Assembly (NCBI GenBank): GCA_016287385.1
Contig: JAEEWM010000006.1
Span: 24,097-88,096, forward strand
Reading direction: 5' to 3'
DNA from: Clostridiaceae bacterium
Lineage (GTDB): Bacteria; Bacillota; Clostridia; Oscillospirales; Acutalibacteraceae
Length of the DNA: 64,000 nt
Below are positions 23,665 to 33,233 of this stretch, in pieces. The position numbers and the translations under genes are program-made. The number at the start of each line of letters is the position of its first letter. Position 1 is the first letter of the stretch. The notes under the pieces were generated by a model. That model was not told the origin of the DNA and searched no databases. It saw only the letters and a program-made list of their open reading frames with translations.

Positions 23665-24306
23665 TTAGAGTTTTGAAAAACCGAAGCTGTTTACTATCGC
23701 GTCAACCTTCACGTTCTGCCTGCAAAGCGGGCATTCATGGGAGTTGTAGCTTGCGTAATCGGGTAAATCCTTGGGATTAAACACCGAGTTTACGCTGACG
23801 CCGCCGCATTCATCCACCGTCGCGAATATTGCGGAAACGCCTACGACGTTACCGCCGTAATAACGCACCGCCTCTATCGCCGAAAGCGCCGTATAACCGG
23901 TAGTCACCGAAGCGGCGAGCACCAAAACGTGCTTGCCCGCTATTGTGGGTACGAGATTATCCCTGAAAAGCAACTGACTGCCGGAAGTATGCTCGGGCGT
24001 AACGACATAAATGGTCTGGTGGGCGTTCAGGTTTATAAAATCGTTACGGGTAAGCGCCTCGGCTATGCAGGTTCCTATGACCTCTGTACCGTCAAGGCAC
24101 AAAACGGTATCGACGACCGTGCTCAGCGAGTAAAACGACACCAGCGCCTCCGCTACCGCCTTTGCCTCGGAAAGACGGGTTTTTTGCGAGGTAACGTCTA
24201 TATAATAATTGGTATGCGAATGTCCGGTGGCAAAGTGCCCCTTGGTAACACGCAAAAACAAATTCTTATTCTTGGTTCTTATTTTTCGGGCGTTATTCGT
24301 AGGCAT
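23665..24306 (-). CDS. Phosphoribosyltransferase-like protein with C-terminal Cys pair
   Basis: 213 residues. The central part has a type I PRTase fold pattern: strand VVDTVLCLDG, flexible loop region, then HVLVLAASVTTGYTAL (about 123-138) at the place of the PRPP-binding loop. That loop normally reads VLVVDDVxTTGGT; here the two acidic residues are replaced by Ala-Ala, so PRPP catalysis is doubtful. The C-terminus has CPLC (about 190), which could bind metal. It resembles orotate PRTase relatives found in Clostridia. It stands alone, convergent to the fumarase cluster. Enzymatic role uncertain. Confidence 0.7.
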   Translation of the reverse strand: MPTNNARKIRTKNKNLFLRVTKGHFATGHSHTNYYIDVTSQKTRLSEAKAVAEALVSFYSLSTVVDTVLCLDGTEVIGTCIAEALTRNDFINLNAHQTIYVVTPEHTSGSQLLFRDNLVPTIAGKHVLVLAASVTTGYTALSAIEAVRYYGGNVVGVSAIFATVDECGGVSVNSVFNPKDLPDYASYNSHECPLCRQNVKVDAIVNSFGFSKL

Positions 24307-24374
24307 ATCGACACTCCTTATTTTTAATTCCTACACTGATATTTTACTCTATTACGTCAATAAAATCAAGCGTT

Positions 24375-24791
24375 TTAATTTTCATGAAGCTCCGCGACCC
24401 TCCCGGTTTCGTGAACCGTACCCTTTTCGTGGTGCGGCGGCGCGTATACGGTATACACTTTAAGCGGCGTATTCCCGATGTTTTTGATATTGTGCCAAGT
24501 GCCCGCCGGCACCATTACCGCGAAATTACCGTTTAGTCGCTTTTGAATATTGAGGTTCTCGGCGCTTCGCCCCATAAACACCTGACCGCAACCGCTTTCA
24601 ACGCGAATAAACTGGTCGTTATCCGGATGAACTTCAAGACCGATTTCATCGCCGACCGGTATCGACATCAGCGCGACCTGCAAATAGTCTCCGGTCCATA
24701 AAACGCGCCTGTAATACGGGTTCTCGTTCGTTTCACCGGCAATATTCGCTATGTACGGCTCATTTCCGTAATCTATTCTGTTTTTTTCCAT
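24375..24791 (-). CDS. Cupin-domain protein
   Basis: 138 residues, a single cupin beta-barrel. Metal-ligand positions: EVHPDNDQFIRVESG (H, possibly D and E of motif 1, about 53-67) and AGTWHNIKN (His of motif 2, about 103). The substrate cannot be told: members include sugar isomerases, dioxygenases and sensors. ATG at 24791 follows AAGGGGTGG. Monocistronic, directly downstream of the MsmK-type gene and its terminator. Confidence 0.85.
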   Translation of the reverse strand: MEKNRIDYGNEPYIANIAGETNENPYYRRVLWTGDYLQVALMSIPVGDEIGLEVHPDNDQFIRVESGCGQVFMGRSAENLNIQKRLNGNFAVMVPAGTWHNIKNIGNTPLKVYTVYAPPHHEKGTVHETGRVAELHEN

Positions 24792-24845
24792 ATAACCACC
24801 CCTTCGTTGTTTAATAAATTATATTATCAGGCGGCCGCTAAAATG

Positions 24846-24876
24846 CAAAAAAGCCCGCGCTCTTCTGAGCGCGGGC
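24846..24876 (-). terminator. Terminator of the MsmK-type gene
   Basis: GCCCGCGCTC-TTCT-GAGCGCGGGC; read leftward it is followed by TTTTTTGC. Very stable. Confidence 0.93.
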
Positions 24877-24891
24877 AGTCTTTTTACCGGT

Positions 24892-26034
24892 TTAGTTGCA
24901 AATGGTTTCTTCTGTATCCTTATCAAAGAGGTGAATCTTTGAAGGCTCAAGGGCTATCTGAATCTTATCGCCGGGGCGCGCGGTGTTGGTCGGCGCGACG
25001 CGGGCGTTAATCGTCTGCCCTTCACAGTTCATATAAAGATAGGTTTCAGCACCCATAAGCTCGGTAACTTCAACGTTTGCCTCAACGATACCGTCTTTAT
25101 TGGCGGCGAGGAGGTCCTCTTCGTTATGAACATGCTCGGGACGGATGCCCATGATAACTTCCTTATCAACGTAAGCTTCAAGGCGGTCATCCTTATTCTT
25201 ATCCGCCGGAAGCTTAATCTTATACTTGACACCGGCACGGGTCTTTGTATCCTCGGAACCGAACTCTACATAGAAATCGCCGCCGTCTTTAAGTATCTTG
25301 GACTCGATAAAGTTCATCTGCGGAGAGCCGATGAAGCCCGCAACGAAAAGATTGCAAGGATAGAGGTAAAGGTTCTGCGGAGTATCAACCTGCTGAATGA
25401 AGCCGGCCTTCATAACAACGATACGGGTACCCATCGTCATAGCTTCGGTCTGGTCATGGGTTACGTAGATGAACGTTGTGCCGAGACGCTGATGGAGCTT
25501 TGAAATCTCGGTACGCATCTGCGCACGGAGTTTCGCATCCAAGTTGGAAAGCGGCTCGTCAAGAAGGAATACCTTCGGCTCACGAACTATTGCACGACCG
25601 AGCGCCACACGCTGACGCTGACCGCCGGACAAAGCCTTCGGCTTACGCTCAAGCAAGTGCTCAATATCGAGGATCTTTGCCGCCTCTTCAACGCGGCGAC
25701 GAATCTCATCCTTCGGCGTTTTTCTGAGTTTAAGACCAAACGCCATATTATCAAACACAGTCATATGCGGATAAAGCGCATAGTTTTGGAAAACCATTGC
25801 TATATCACGGTCTTTCGGTGCGACATCGTTTACAAGGCGATCGCCGATGTAAATTTCACCCTCGGTGATTTCTTCCAGACCCGCTACCATACGGAGCGTC
25901 GTCGATTTACCGCAACCGGAAGGACCTACAAGAATAATAAACTCCTTATCCTTGATCTCGAGATTAAAATCGGAAACGGCTGTAACGTTGCCCGGATATC
26001 TCTTGTAAACATTGCGCAAAGACAAACTTGCCAT
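24892..26034 (-). CDS. ABC transporter ATP-binding protein, MsmK/UgpC (multi-sugar) type
   Basis: 380 residues. ATPase that powers binding-protein-dependent sugar importers. Walker [10 protein letters not shown] (about 38-46), Q-loop, signature [14 protein letters not shown] (about 135-148), Walker [13 protein letters not shown] and the switch His, then two OB/TOBE repeats (about 240-370), all typical of MsmK/MalK/UgpC. No permease or solute-binding gene adjoins it. Stand-alone MsmK ATPases that serve several sugar importers are known in Firmicutes, and that is the likely case here. ATG at 26034 follows AGGAGGT. Confidence 0.93.
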   Translation of the reverse strand: MASLSLRNVYKRYPGNVTAVSDFNLEIKDKEFIILVGPSGCGKSTTLRMVAGLEEITEGEIYIGDRLVNDVAPKDRDIAMVFQNYALYPHMTVFDNMAFGLKLRKTPKDEIRRRVEEAAKILDIEHLLERKPKALSGGQRQRVALGRAIVREPKVFLLDEPLSNLDAKLRAQMRTEISKLHQRLGTTFIYVTHDQTEAMTMGTRIVVMKAGFIQQVDTPQNLYLYPCNLFVAGFIGSPQMNFIESKILKDGGDFYVEFGSEDTKTRAGVKYKIKLPADKNKDDRLEAYVDKEVIMGIRPEHVHNEEDLLAANKDGIVEANVEVTELMGAETYLYMNCEGQTINARVAPTNTARPGDKIQIALEPSKIHLFDKDTEETICN

Positions 26035-26155
26035 AATTCAACCTCCTATAAGATGCCAATTGTCTTATGATATTATATCAGTATACCGCGAAAAATGCTA
26101 TAATCATTTCACACAATATTTGAATATAAGTTTTATCTAAAACAGATAAAAAGCC

Positions 26156-26860
26156 TTAAAAGCCCACGGTTTGCGCGATGTTTGCCACTTCTCTGCACTC
26201 GCCTTTTTCAAGGTCGGCGGGAAGCTTCAGCCCGCCAACAGACTCTCTGTGAAGCCGGTTTACGCCGAGCCCGAAAACGCCGAACATCCGCTTTATCTGA
26301 TGATATTTTCCCTCGGTCACGGTGACGCGGGCGGTGCGTGTGCCGACGCGTTCAAGGCGCGCGGGCTTACAGACGTATCCGTCCGCCAGCGTAACGCCGT
26401 TTTCAAACGCCGATATGACGCCGCCGTCTATATCGCCGTCAAGCTCGGCGATATAACACTTTTCGATATTGCTTTTCGGCGATATACATCTGTGCGCAAA
26501 ATCGCCGTCGTCGGTTATCAGCAAAAGTCCTGTGGTATCCTTATCAAGTCTGCCCACCGCCGAAAGACGGCGGTTTTTATATTTTTCGGGCACAAGATCC
26601 AAAACCGTTTTCCGCGTTTTATCCCTTGAAGCGCAGATGATTCCCGCCGGCTTGTTAAGCATTATATAAACGAACTTTTTATAGCAAACCTCTTTTCCGC
26701 CGTAAAGCACCGTGTCGCTTCCCGGGATTATCTGAGCGGCAAAATCGCTTACAGGTTCGCCGTTTACCGAAGCAAGGCGGCGCTTAATGCCTGTCCTGAC
26801 CTCGCTTCGCGATATGCCGAGCTGATTCGATATAAACTTATCCAATCTCTGCTTATCCAT
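26156..26860 (-). CDS. Pseudouridine synthase, RsuA/RluB family
   Basis: 234 residues from the ATG at 26860 (GGTGAG upstream; the longer TTG reading is inside the upstream gene). Converts a uridine in ribosomal RNA to pseudouridine. N-terminal S4 RNA-binding domain (RLDKFISNQLGISRSEV, residues 4-20), then the catalytic domain with GRLDKDTTGLLL (about 103-114), whose Asp is the nucleophile, and KCYIAEL and GKYHQIKRM. Family is sure; whether the target is 16S U516 (RsuA) or a 23S site cannot be decided. It follows the DUF4830 gene by 4 bp. Confidence 0.92.
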   Translation of the reverse strand: MDKQRLDKFISNQLGISRSEVRTGIKRRLASVNGEPVSDFAAQIIPGSDTVLYGGKEVCYKKFVYIMLNKPAGIICASRDKTRKTVLDLVPEKYKNRRLSAVGRLDKDTTGLLLITDDGDFAHRCISPKSNIEKCYIAELDGDIDGGVISAFENGVTLADGYVCKPARLERVGTRTARVTVTEGKYHQIKRMFGVFGLGVNRLHRESVGGLKLPADLEKGECREVANIAQTVGF

Positions 26861-26864
26861 TTTC

Positions 26865-27311
26865 TCACCGAACGGTTTTAAGCGGAAGCATTTCGCCGTC
26901 AATATTCCTCGACGAAATATCGCCGCCTATTACTCTGCCCTTATACACCATCAAATTTATATAATAGTCGTCGTTACAGTCTTTTCTGATTTTTCCCACC
27001 GGGTAAGTGTAAAGCGTGATTTTCGCGCCCCTGTAAGCCGAAAGGTCGTACCCGGCTTCTTTTTGCAGTAAGTTATAGTTCTCATAAACCGCCGAAAACA
27101 CCGCCGGTACGGTAACGGTTTTGCTTTCGGCGCTGTTCTCATCCGGAACGAGACCCAGCGACTTTATAAACGATACGCGCTGAGCGTTGGTCTTTGCGTT
27201 TATTTGCGGATTTGCCGCCGCGTAAAACCGACCGCTTACGATTATCACCGCTAAAAGCAGTAAAAACGCCGCCGCGAGACCTTTACGGGTAACTGTAATA
27301 TAAGTTTTCAA
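26865..27311 (-). CDS. DUF4830 domain protein with N-terminal membrane anchor
   Basis: 148 residues from a TTG at 27311 (GGGTGA upstream); a GTG at 27320 is the alternative. One N-terminal hydrophobic helix (about 10-30) precedes an extracytoplasmic domain matching my memory of DUF4830: NAQRVSFIKSLGL, VPAVFSAVYENYN, GYDLSAYRGAKI and IGGDISSRNIDGEM. Function of the family is unknown; members are short membrane-anchored proteins in Clostridia. It lies between ispF and the pseudouridine synthase gene on the same strand. Confidence 0.8.
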   Translation of the reverse strand: MKTYITVTRKGLAAAFLLLLAVIIVSGRFYAAANPQINAKTNAQRVSFIKSLGLVPDENSAESKTVTVPAVFSAVYENYNLLQKEAGYDLSAYRGAKITLYTYPVGKIRKDCNDDYYINLMVYKGRVIGGDISSRNIDGEMLPLKTVR

Positions 27312-27354
27312 AAAAATCACCCGATATAAATATACTTGCCGCGGCGCCGTCTTA

Positions 27355-27828
27355 TTACAGATTATCTATAAGGCATACGGCGTGGGCCGCTATACCCTCG
27401 CCGCTTCCGGTGAAGCCGAGGCGCTCTTCCGTGGTCGCTTTAACGCTGACGTCTAAAACGCTCATCCCGAGCGTTTTCGCGATGTTTTCGACCATTTCTT
27501 TTCTGTACGGCAAAAGCTTCGGCGCCTGCGCTATAACGGTAACATCAATATTTATAACCCTGAAGCCGTGCTGTTTCAGCAAAACCGCAACCGCCGCCAG
27601 CAGTTTAAGCGAGCTTATATCCTTATACCGTTCATCAGTATCGGGCGCGAGCGCGCCGATATCCTCAAGCGCCGCCGCGCCGAGCAGAGCGTCGCAAACC
27701 GCGTGCAGTAAAACGTCGGCGTCGGAATGTCCGTCAAGTCCCTTTTCAAAAGGAATATCGACGCCGCCCAAAATAAGCTTTCTGCCCTCTTTAAGCCGGT
27801 GAACGTCGTACCCGTGACCAATTCGCAT
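27355..27828 (-). CDS. ispF: 2-C-methyl-D-erythritol 2,4-cyclodiphosphate synthase
   Basis: 157 residues, usual length. Fifth step of the non-mevalonate (MEP) isoprenoid pathway, forming the cyclodiphosphate from CDP-ME 2-phosphate. Conserved blocks: [11 protein letters not shown] (D8 and H10 zinc ligands), [20 protein letters not shown] (H42 ligand), D-T-D-x-x-Y-K-D and [11 protein letters not shown] near the C-terminus. Works as a homotrimer. It follows ispD by 3 bp, a common pairing. Confidence 0.97.
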   Translation of the reverse strand: MRIGHGYDVHRLKEGRKLILGGVDIPFEKGLDGHSDADVLLHAVCDALLGAAALEDIGALAPDTDERYKDISSLKLLAAVAVLLKQHGFRVINIDVTVIAQAPKLLPYRKEMVENIAKTLGMSVLDVSVKATTEERLGFTGSGEGIAAHAVCLIDNL

Positions 27829-27831
27829 AAA

Positions 27832-28554
27832 TCAGTCCTCCTTTAAGTAAAGCTCCGCGAGCTTTATATCGTCGGGCGTTGTGATTTTGATGTTTCTTAT
27901 GTCACCCTCAACGACAGCCACGTCGCAGCCGCCCGCTTCAAGAACCGAAGCGTCGTCTGTAAACGTTGAAATATCGTGCTCGCCCGCCGCCTTTTTATAA
28001 AGACTTACGGTTATGCCCTGCGGCGTTTGCGCGAGATATAGCGGAGTACGGTCTACCGTTTTTGATACCCTGCCGCAGACAACTTCTTTTACCGTATCGT
28101 TCACCTTTACGGCGCAAAGGCAGCCGTCGTGGGTATTGAGCGCCGCCGCGCAGCGCGAAATAAGCTTTTGCGATACGAGCATACGCGCCCCGTCGGACAC
28201 GAGAACTTTATCAACGCCTCCGGCGAGACGTTCGAGTCCGCGCATGACCGACTCTTGCCGCGTCGCGCCGCCGACCGTAATATCGCTCAGCTTAGTTATA
28301 TTGTATTCTTCGGCTATCTTCTGCATATCGAGCACGCTCTCCTCGCGCGTTACGAGTATGATTTCGGAAATACACCCGGAACGCTCAAAAGCAAGAAGAG
28401 TCCGCGCGATAACGGGTATGCCCGCAACCTTCATAAGCTGCTTATCCATACCGTTCATACGCGAAGACGACCCTGCCGCCACGATTATGACGGGCATTTT
28501 GCATTCCTCGTTTTTGCAGACCTCGTATTCAAGCTTAAAAGCGGTAACGTTCAT
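27832..28554 (-). CDS. ispD: 2-C-methyl-D-erythritol 4-phosphate cytidylyltransferase
   Basis: 240 residues from the ATG at 28554 (GGTG upstream). Third step of the MEP pathway: joins CMP from CTP to MEP. The glycine-rich CTP site VAAGSSSRMNGMDKQ (about 24-38) and the QTPQG / DDASVLE segments are intact. The first 20 residues before MPVIIVAAG are longer than usual, so translation might begin at that later Met. The open frame continues upstream through a terminator hairpin and is not coding there. Operon with ispF. Confidence 0.95.
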   Translation of the reverse strand: MNVTAFKLEYEVCKNEECKMPVIIVAAGSSSRMNGMDKQLMKVAGIPVIARTLLAFERSGCISEIILVTREESVLDMQKIAEEYNITKLSDITVGGATRQESVMRGLERLAGGVDKVLVSDGARMLVSQKLISRCAAALNTHDGCLCAVKVNDTVKEVVCGRVSKTVDRTPLYLAQTPQGITVSLYKKAAGEHDISTFTDDASVLEAGGCDVAVVEGDIRNIKITTPDDIKLAELYLKED

Positions 28555-28568
28555 TTTCACCACACCTG

Positions 28569-28610
28569 AAAAAGACCGTGCCGTTTTGCTCAGCAAAAGG
28601 CACGGTCTTT
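28569..28610 (-). terminator. Terminator between the zinc-ribbon gene and ispD
   Basis: AAAGACCGTGCC pairs with GGCACGGTCTTT and inner TTTTGC/GCAAAA extends the stem; Ts follow leftward. It ends the upstream efp/zinc-ribbon transcript. Confidence 0.9.
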
Positions 28611-28622
28611 GTAATTCACCGA

Positions 28623-29078
28623 TTATTCGGCGTCTTCCGTCTCCGTGTTTGCGGTCGCGTCCTCTGCCTCTTCGCTGCATTCTTCGCAATCGCATTCACC
28701 GTCAAAATCGAACTCTAACGGAGTTCCGCAATTCGGACAGTCAATACCGTCTTCCTCAAGCATATCTTCGTCGAGATAAATAGTATCGTGACAGTTCGGG
28801 CACTCGACCTCGTAAACCTCGTCGTCACAGCAATCGCAGTCGCCGTCACAGCAGTCGTCGTCATAAATGATATCTTCAACGGAGGAAAGATCCTCGTCCA
28901 CCGCGTCTATCTGCTCGGTCAGCTCGTCAAGGCCCTCCTCTATCTCGCAGATTTCCTCGGTAATATCGCCGAGCAAATCGATAATAGCGGAAATAATTTT
29001 GCCCTCTTTTGTGTTTACGTCAAGGTCAAGACCCTCGGTAAGACCTTTGATGTAGGAAATTTTCTCGCAAATATCCAT
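28623..29078 (-). CDS. CD1247-type acidic zinc-ribbon protein
   Basis: 151 residues from the ATG at 29078. The N-terminal helix MDICEKISYIKGLTEGLDLD and following helices match the CD1247 N-terminal domain of Clostridia; the middle is an acidic coiled coil. A cluster of Cys in DDDCCDGDCDCCDDE (about 78-92) is followed by a zinc ribbon with CPNCH and CPNCG (about 98-125) and another DCEEC. Very acidic overall. Function is unknown; the zinc ribbon suggests binding to a macromolecular partner. It follows efp by 25 bp, probably in one transcript. Confidence 0.85.
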   Translation of the reverse strand: MDICEKISYIKGLTEGLDLDVNTKEGKIISAIIDLLGDITEEICEIEEGLDELTEQIDAVDEDLSSVEDIIYDDDCCDGDCDCCDDEVYEVECPNCHDTIYLDEDMLEEDGIDCPNCGTPLEFDFDGECDCEECSEEAEDATANTETEDAE

Positions 29079-29103
29079 AACTTTTTTCTCCTTAAACAAT
29101 TAT

Positions 29104-29661
29104 TTACGCGCGCTCCATATATTCGCCGGTTCTGGTATCTATGCGGATTACCTCGCCTTCGTTTATAAAGAGCGGAACGCGGATTTCACAGCCCGTTTCA
29201 AGCGTGGCGGGTTTGGTTGCGTTTGTGGCGGTGTTGCCCGCAAAGCCCGGCTCGGTCTTGGTTACGGTAAGCTCTACGAATGTGGGGGGCTCTACGCCGA
29301 AGACCTTGCCCTTGTAAGCGAGAATCTTGCAAACCATATTTTCCTTCACGAACTTGAAATTATCGCCTAAGTCACTCTTGTTGATGGGAACCATCTCATA
29401 GGTTTCCTGATCCATAAAGTAATAAAGGTCGCCGTCATTATAAGAAAACTCCATATCCTTACGCTCAATATAGGCGGTCGGGAATTTCGCGGTGGGGTTA
29501 TAGGATTTTTCAACAACCGACCCGGTTATCACGTTCTTGGTTTTAGTTCTTACAAAAGCGGCGCCCTTGCCGGGTTTTACGTGCTGAAATTCAACTACCT
29601 GCAAAACCTGACCGTCTTCCTCAAAGGTTACACCGTTTCTGAAATCGCCGGCACTAATCAT
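29104..29661 (-). CDS. efp: Translation elongation factor P
   Basis: 185 residues, standard length. Relieves ribosome stalling at polyproline by entering the E site. Start ATG 29661 after GGAGGAT gives [17 protein letters not shown], as in the family. Three domains: KOW-like N-terminal (1-65) with the tip loop [14 protein letters not shown] whose Lys (about residue 32) is the usual modification site, then two OB folds; the C-terminal [11 protein letters not shown]...[11 protein letters not shown] is typical. No modification enzyme gene is nearby. Confidence 0.97.
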   Translation of the reverse strand: MISAGDFRNGVTFEEDGQVLQVVEFQHVKPGKGAAFVRTKTKNVITGSVVEKSYNPTAKFPTAYIERKDMEFSYNDGDLYYFMDQETYEMVPINKSDLGDNFKFVKENMVCKILAYKGKVFGVEPPTFVELTVTKTEPGFAGNTATNATKPATLETGCEIRVPLFINEGEVIRIDTRTGEYMERA

Positions 29662-29781
29662 ATTATTATCCTCCAATAATAAAATATTATTTACATAAAA
29701 AGTATAAAGCCAAAACGCCTGTTTGTCAAGCAAATTAAACCGTTATTGCACAACAAAATGTGAAACGTGACGCGGTTTTGA

Positions 29782-30426
29782 CTATATGTTGAAAATCTTC
29801 TTGATATTTTTAATCGTGCCGAGCACCAGAATATGCTTATCGTGGGTCAGCACCATATCGGGAGTAATCTGCATATTAAGCCCCGATTCTTCCTTTACCG
29901 CCATTATGTTAAGACCGTGCTTACGGCGCACGGCGAGTTGTTCGATGGTTTTGCCCTCCCACTCGTCGGGTATCGTGACCTCGAAAATGGAGTGCTCGTC
30001 GTCAAGCCGGATGTAATCGAAAACATGGTTTGAAGTAAAGCATACGGCAGTCCATGTCGCAAGCTGTTTTTCCGGGTAAACCGTTTCATCCGCGCCGTTG
30101 CGGAGCAGGAATTTTTCGTGAACGTCGTCCACGGCTCTCGCGACGACCGCCTTGGCGCCGAGTTCTTTAAGGAGAGACACGGTTTGAAGCGAATCGGCAA
30201 AATCCTTAATGGTAACTATGCAGACGTCGTAATCTTCAACACCGAGCGACCGCAACAGTTCAACATCGGTGCTGTTGCCTATCTGTGCGCGCGTTACCAC
30301 CGGCAAAATCGCATTGATACGCTCCTCGTGGATATCAAGCGCCATTACCTCGTGTTTCAGTTCGCACAGCTTCTGCGCCACATTGGTACCGAATCTGCCG
30401 AGTCCTATAAGTAATACGGTTTTCAT
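29782..30426 (-). CDS. Potassium uptake regulatory subunit, KtrA/TrkA family
   Basis: 214 residues. Cytoplasmic RCK ring subunit that gates a TrkH/KtrB channel in response to nucleotide. RCK_N Rossmann part (1-130) starts with LIGLGRFGTNVAQKL, the NAD/ATP-binding GxGxxG; an RCK_C domain follows (about 140-214). The single RCK length is that of KtrA, not TrkA. It follows its channel gene by 9 bp and is the last gene of the four-gene potassium operon. Confidence 0.92.
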   Translation of the reverse strand: MKTVLLIGLGRFGTNVAQKLCELKHEVMALDIHEERINAILPVVTRAQIGNSTDVELLRSLGVEDYDVCIVTIKDFADSLQTVSLLKELGAKAVVARAVDDVHEKFLLRNGADETVYPEKQLATWTAVCFTSNHVFDYIRLDDEHSIFEVTIPDEWEGKTIEQLAVRRKHGLNIMAVKEESGLNMQITPDMVLTHDKHILVLGTIKNIKKIFNI

Positions 30427-30435
30427 AATTCACCA

Positions 30436-31761
30436 TCACCCCACGGTTATTTTTTCAAGCGGCAGTTTTGCGCCTGTAAGCGATGACCTCGCCGCCGCGA
30501 AAATCACCGTCAGTCCGCCTACCCTGCCGATATACATAAGCAGTATGATTACTGTTTTTGAAATTGAAGAAAGCGAAGTTGTAATACCGGTGGACAGTCC
30601 CACCGTGCCTATCGCGGACGCCGTTTCAAAAAGGCACTTCTGAAGCGGAAGCCCGTCGACAAGACTGATCGTTATGCCGCCCGCCAGAAAAAGCGTTACG
30701 TACATCATAAGCACCGCCGCCGCGGTTTTTACGTTATCGTCGTCTATCCTGCGGTTTATCACCTGAACATCCTGTTTACGGGAAAAAACGCTGAAACATG
30801 AGAAAAGCATTACCGCGACCGTTGTAACCTTCATACCGCCCGCCGTAGAGCCGGGCGCGCCGCCGATAAGCATAAATACTATCATCAGCATAAGCGAAGC
30901 TCCGCTAAGGCGTGAAAAATCAACCGTGTTGAAGCCGGCGGTTCTGAGCGTGACGGACTGGAAAAGTGACGCCAGCACCCGGTCCTTTGCCGCGAATCCC
31001 GAAAACTCCGCAAAATAGAAAAATAACGCGGGAATTATTATGAATATCGCCGTAAAAAGAAGAATTATTCTGCTTTGAAGCGAATATTTTCTTATCTTTA
31101 CGCCGTGCTCCTTAACGTCCTTCCAGGTGGCGAACCCTATACCTCCGATAATTATAAGAAGCATGATAACGGTATTAACCGCTACGTTGCCGACAAACGA
31201 AGTAAGTGAAGAAAATTCACCGGTCTTACCCATTACGTCAAACCCCGCGTTGCAAAACGCCGATATTGCGTGAAAAAGCGAATACCATATACCCTTAAAT
31301 CCGAATTTGCCGCAAAAGACGGGCATTAAGGCGAGCGCGCCCGCGAGTTCTATCGAAAGCGCGGTAATCAGGACAAACCGCGTAAACTTCATAATGCCGC
31401 CGAGCCGCGGAGCCGAAATCGAGTCCTGCATAAAACTGCGGCCGAGCAACCCTATGCGCTTACCCGAAATGCGCGACAGACTGACGGCCACCGTTACGAC
31501 GCCCATACCGCCTATCTGAATCAGAAGCAGTATCACCGCCTGACCGAACGCCGACCAGTAAGTCGCCGTATCATAGGTTACAAGTCCGGTAACACAGGTG
31601 GCTGAGGTTGCCGTGAAGGCGGCGTTTATAAACGGAGTCCAGTCGCCGGAGCTTGACGATACAGGCAGCATGAGAATAAATGTCGCCAGAAGGATAACGC
31701 CGGCAAAACCGAGTATTATTATGCGCGAGGATGTCAGTTTGAATTTACGTGTTGTACGCAC
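30436..31761 (-). CDS. TrkH/KtrB family potassium channel subunit
   Basis: 441 residues, the length of KtrB. Membrane K+ translocator with four M1-P-M2 repeats; pore segments such as ATSATCVTGL, ISAFCNAGFD, SVTLRTAGFN and SAIGTVGLSTG each carry the filter glycine. Closest in size to KtrB, whose transport is often Na+-stimulated. Pairs naturally with the single-RCK KtrA-type gene downstream. It lies 21 bp after the larger TrkH gene. Confidence 0.92.
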   Translation of the reverse strand: MRTTRKFKLTSSRIIILGFAGVILLATFILMLPVSSSSGDWTPFINAAFTATSATCVTGLVTYDTATYWSAFGQAVILLLIQIGGMGVVTVAVSLSRISGKRIGLLGRSFMQDSISAPRLGGIMKFTRFVLITALSIELAGALALMPVFCGKFGFKGIWYSLFHAISAFCNAGFDVMGKTGEFSSLTSFVGNVAVNTVIMLLIIIGGIGFATWKDVKEHGVKIRKYSLQSRIILLFTAIFIIIPALFFYFAEFSGFAAKDRVLASLFQSVTLRTAGFNTVDFSRLSGASLMLMIVFMLIGGAPGSTAGGMKVTTVAVMLFSCFSVFSRKQDVQVINRRIDDDNVKTAAAVLMMYVTLFLAGGITISLVDGLPLQKCLFETASAIGTVGLSTGITTSLSSISKTVIILLMYIGRVGGLTVIFAAARSSLTGAKLPLEKITVG

Positions 31762-31782
31762 AGTTTCACCGTCCAGTAACAG

Positions 31783-33225
31783 TTATTTTTTCCATACAGA
31801 TGGAGAAAAAGCGATTATTATCGGGAATATTTCAAGCCGCCCGAGCAGCATTGCAAACGATAAGACAATTTTTGAAAAACCGCTGTACGCGGCATAATTG
31901 AGCGTAGGTCCGACACGGGCGAAACCGGGTCCGATATTATTGAAGCACGCCGCGGTCGCCGAAAAGTTGGTCTCAATACCGAAGGACTCAAAAGATATGA
32001 GCAGGAAAGCCGATACAAAGCAGATTACATATATTGCGAAATAGTGACTTACGCCGTCTATGGTGCCTTCATCAACCTTTCTTCCCTCGAAATGGATGGT
32101 GTTCACCGCGCGGGGATGAAGCAAACGGTTTATTTCGCGTGAAATTATTTTGAAAAGCATAATAACGCGTGAAACTTTAAGACCGCCGCCGGTAGAGCCC
32201 GCGCAGGAGCCGATAAACATAAGAATGAGCAGAATCGCTTTTGAAATACCGCCCCATGTATCAAAATCGGCGGTTGCAAAGCCGGTTGTGGTCATAACCG
32301 AGGAAACCTGGAAAAACGAGTGTCTCGACGAAGTCGCCAAACGGCTGTAAATACCGAGATTGTTGACGGTGACAATCACCGTACTCACAAGCATAATAGT
32401 GATATAACCCCAAAGCTCGGAGCTTTTAAGCACATCCTTAAACTTGCGCATAAGAACAAGATAGTAAATATTGAAATTTATTCCGAAAAGCATCATAAAG
32501 ACGCCTATTACCCACTGGCAGTAGGGACTGTACGAGGTAATGCTGTCGCTCTTTATACCAAAGCCGCCGGTGCCCGCCGTGCCGAACGAATGAACGACAC
32601 TGTCAAACACGGGCATGCCGCCGCAGATAAGCATTATTATTTCAAGCAGCGTGATTGCGACGTATATAAGGTAAAGTATTTTAGCGGTATCCTTGATTTT
32701 AGGGACGAGCTTACCGACCGCCGGTCCCGGAACCTCGGCTTTGAGTATATGGATGGAGCGGTCCGTTATATTCGGGATTATCGCCATTACAAAAACGAGA
32801 AAGCCCATACCGCCGATAAAATGCGTAAAACTGCGCCAGAACAGCATACCCTTTGGCAGACGTTCTATATCGGTAAGAATGGAAGCGCCTGTCGTTGTAA
32901 AGCCGCTGACCGTTTCAAAAAACGCGTCTGTATAGGAGGGAATATTGCCGGAAAGCTTAAAGGGCAACGCGCCGATAAGCGATATAAGTATCCACGCCCC
33001 CGCCACGATGGCAAAGCCCTCTTTCGCGTAAATCACGTGACTGTGCCGCTGAGTAAGCAGCATAAGTATTCCGCCGACGGCGGCGGCAAAAACGACAGTC
33101 AGTGCAAAAATCGCCGCGCTGAAAAATTCGGAATAAACAAGCGACACAAACAGCGGCAACACAAGCAATACGCCCTCAACAACGGCGATTTTGCCAAGCG
33201 TGTTAAAAACTGCTTTAACATTCAT
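31783..33225 (-). CDS. trkH: TrkH family potassium uptake protein
   Basis: 480 residues, the length of TrkH, with an extra N-terminal helix pair before the four pore repeats. Filter segments include TVSGFTTTGASI, FGTAGTGGFGI, SVMTTTGFATAD and NIGPG-containing repeat four. Likely partner is the double-RCK TrkA encoded directly upstream (8 bp away). Together these form a second, separate K+ system in the operon. A 362-aa open frame on the opposite strand is a shadow. Confidence 0.94.
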   Translation of the reverse strand: MNVKAVFNTLGKIAVVEGVLLVLPLFVSLVYSEFFSAAIFALTVVFAAAVGGILMLLTQRHSHVIYAKEGFAIVAGAWILISLIGALPFKLSGNIPSYTDAFFETVSGFTTTGASILTDIERLPKGMLFWRSFTHFIGGMGFLVFVMAIIPNITDRSIHILKAEVPGPAVGKLVPKIKDTAKILYLIYVAITLLEIIMLICGGMPVFDSVVHSFGTAGTGGFGIKSDSITSYSPYCQWVIGVFMMLFGINFNIYYLVLMRKFKDVLKSSELWGYITIMLVSTVIVTVNNLGIYSRLATSSRHSFFQVSSVMTTTGFATADFDTWGGISKAILLILMFIGSCAGSTGGGLKVSRVIMLFKIISREINRLLHPRAVNTIHFEGRKVDEGTIDGVSHYFAIYVICFVSAFLLISFESFGIETNFSATAACFNNIGPGFARVGPTLNYAAYSGFSKIVLSFAMLLGRLEIFPIIIAFSPSVWKK

Positions 33226-33233
33226 AACAAAGA

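Noticed and set aside
28554..28695. Upstream extension of ispD by 47 residues
   Set aside because: The extension passes through a strong terminator hairpin and the preceding gene's 3' end and is Arg-rich without family similarity.
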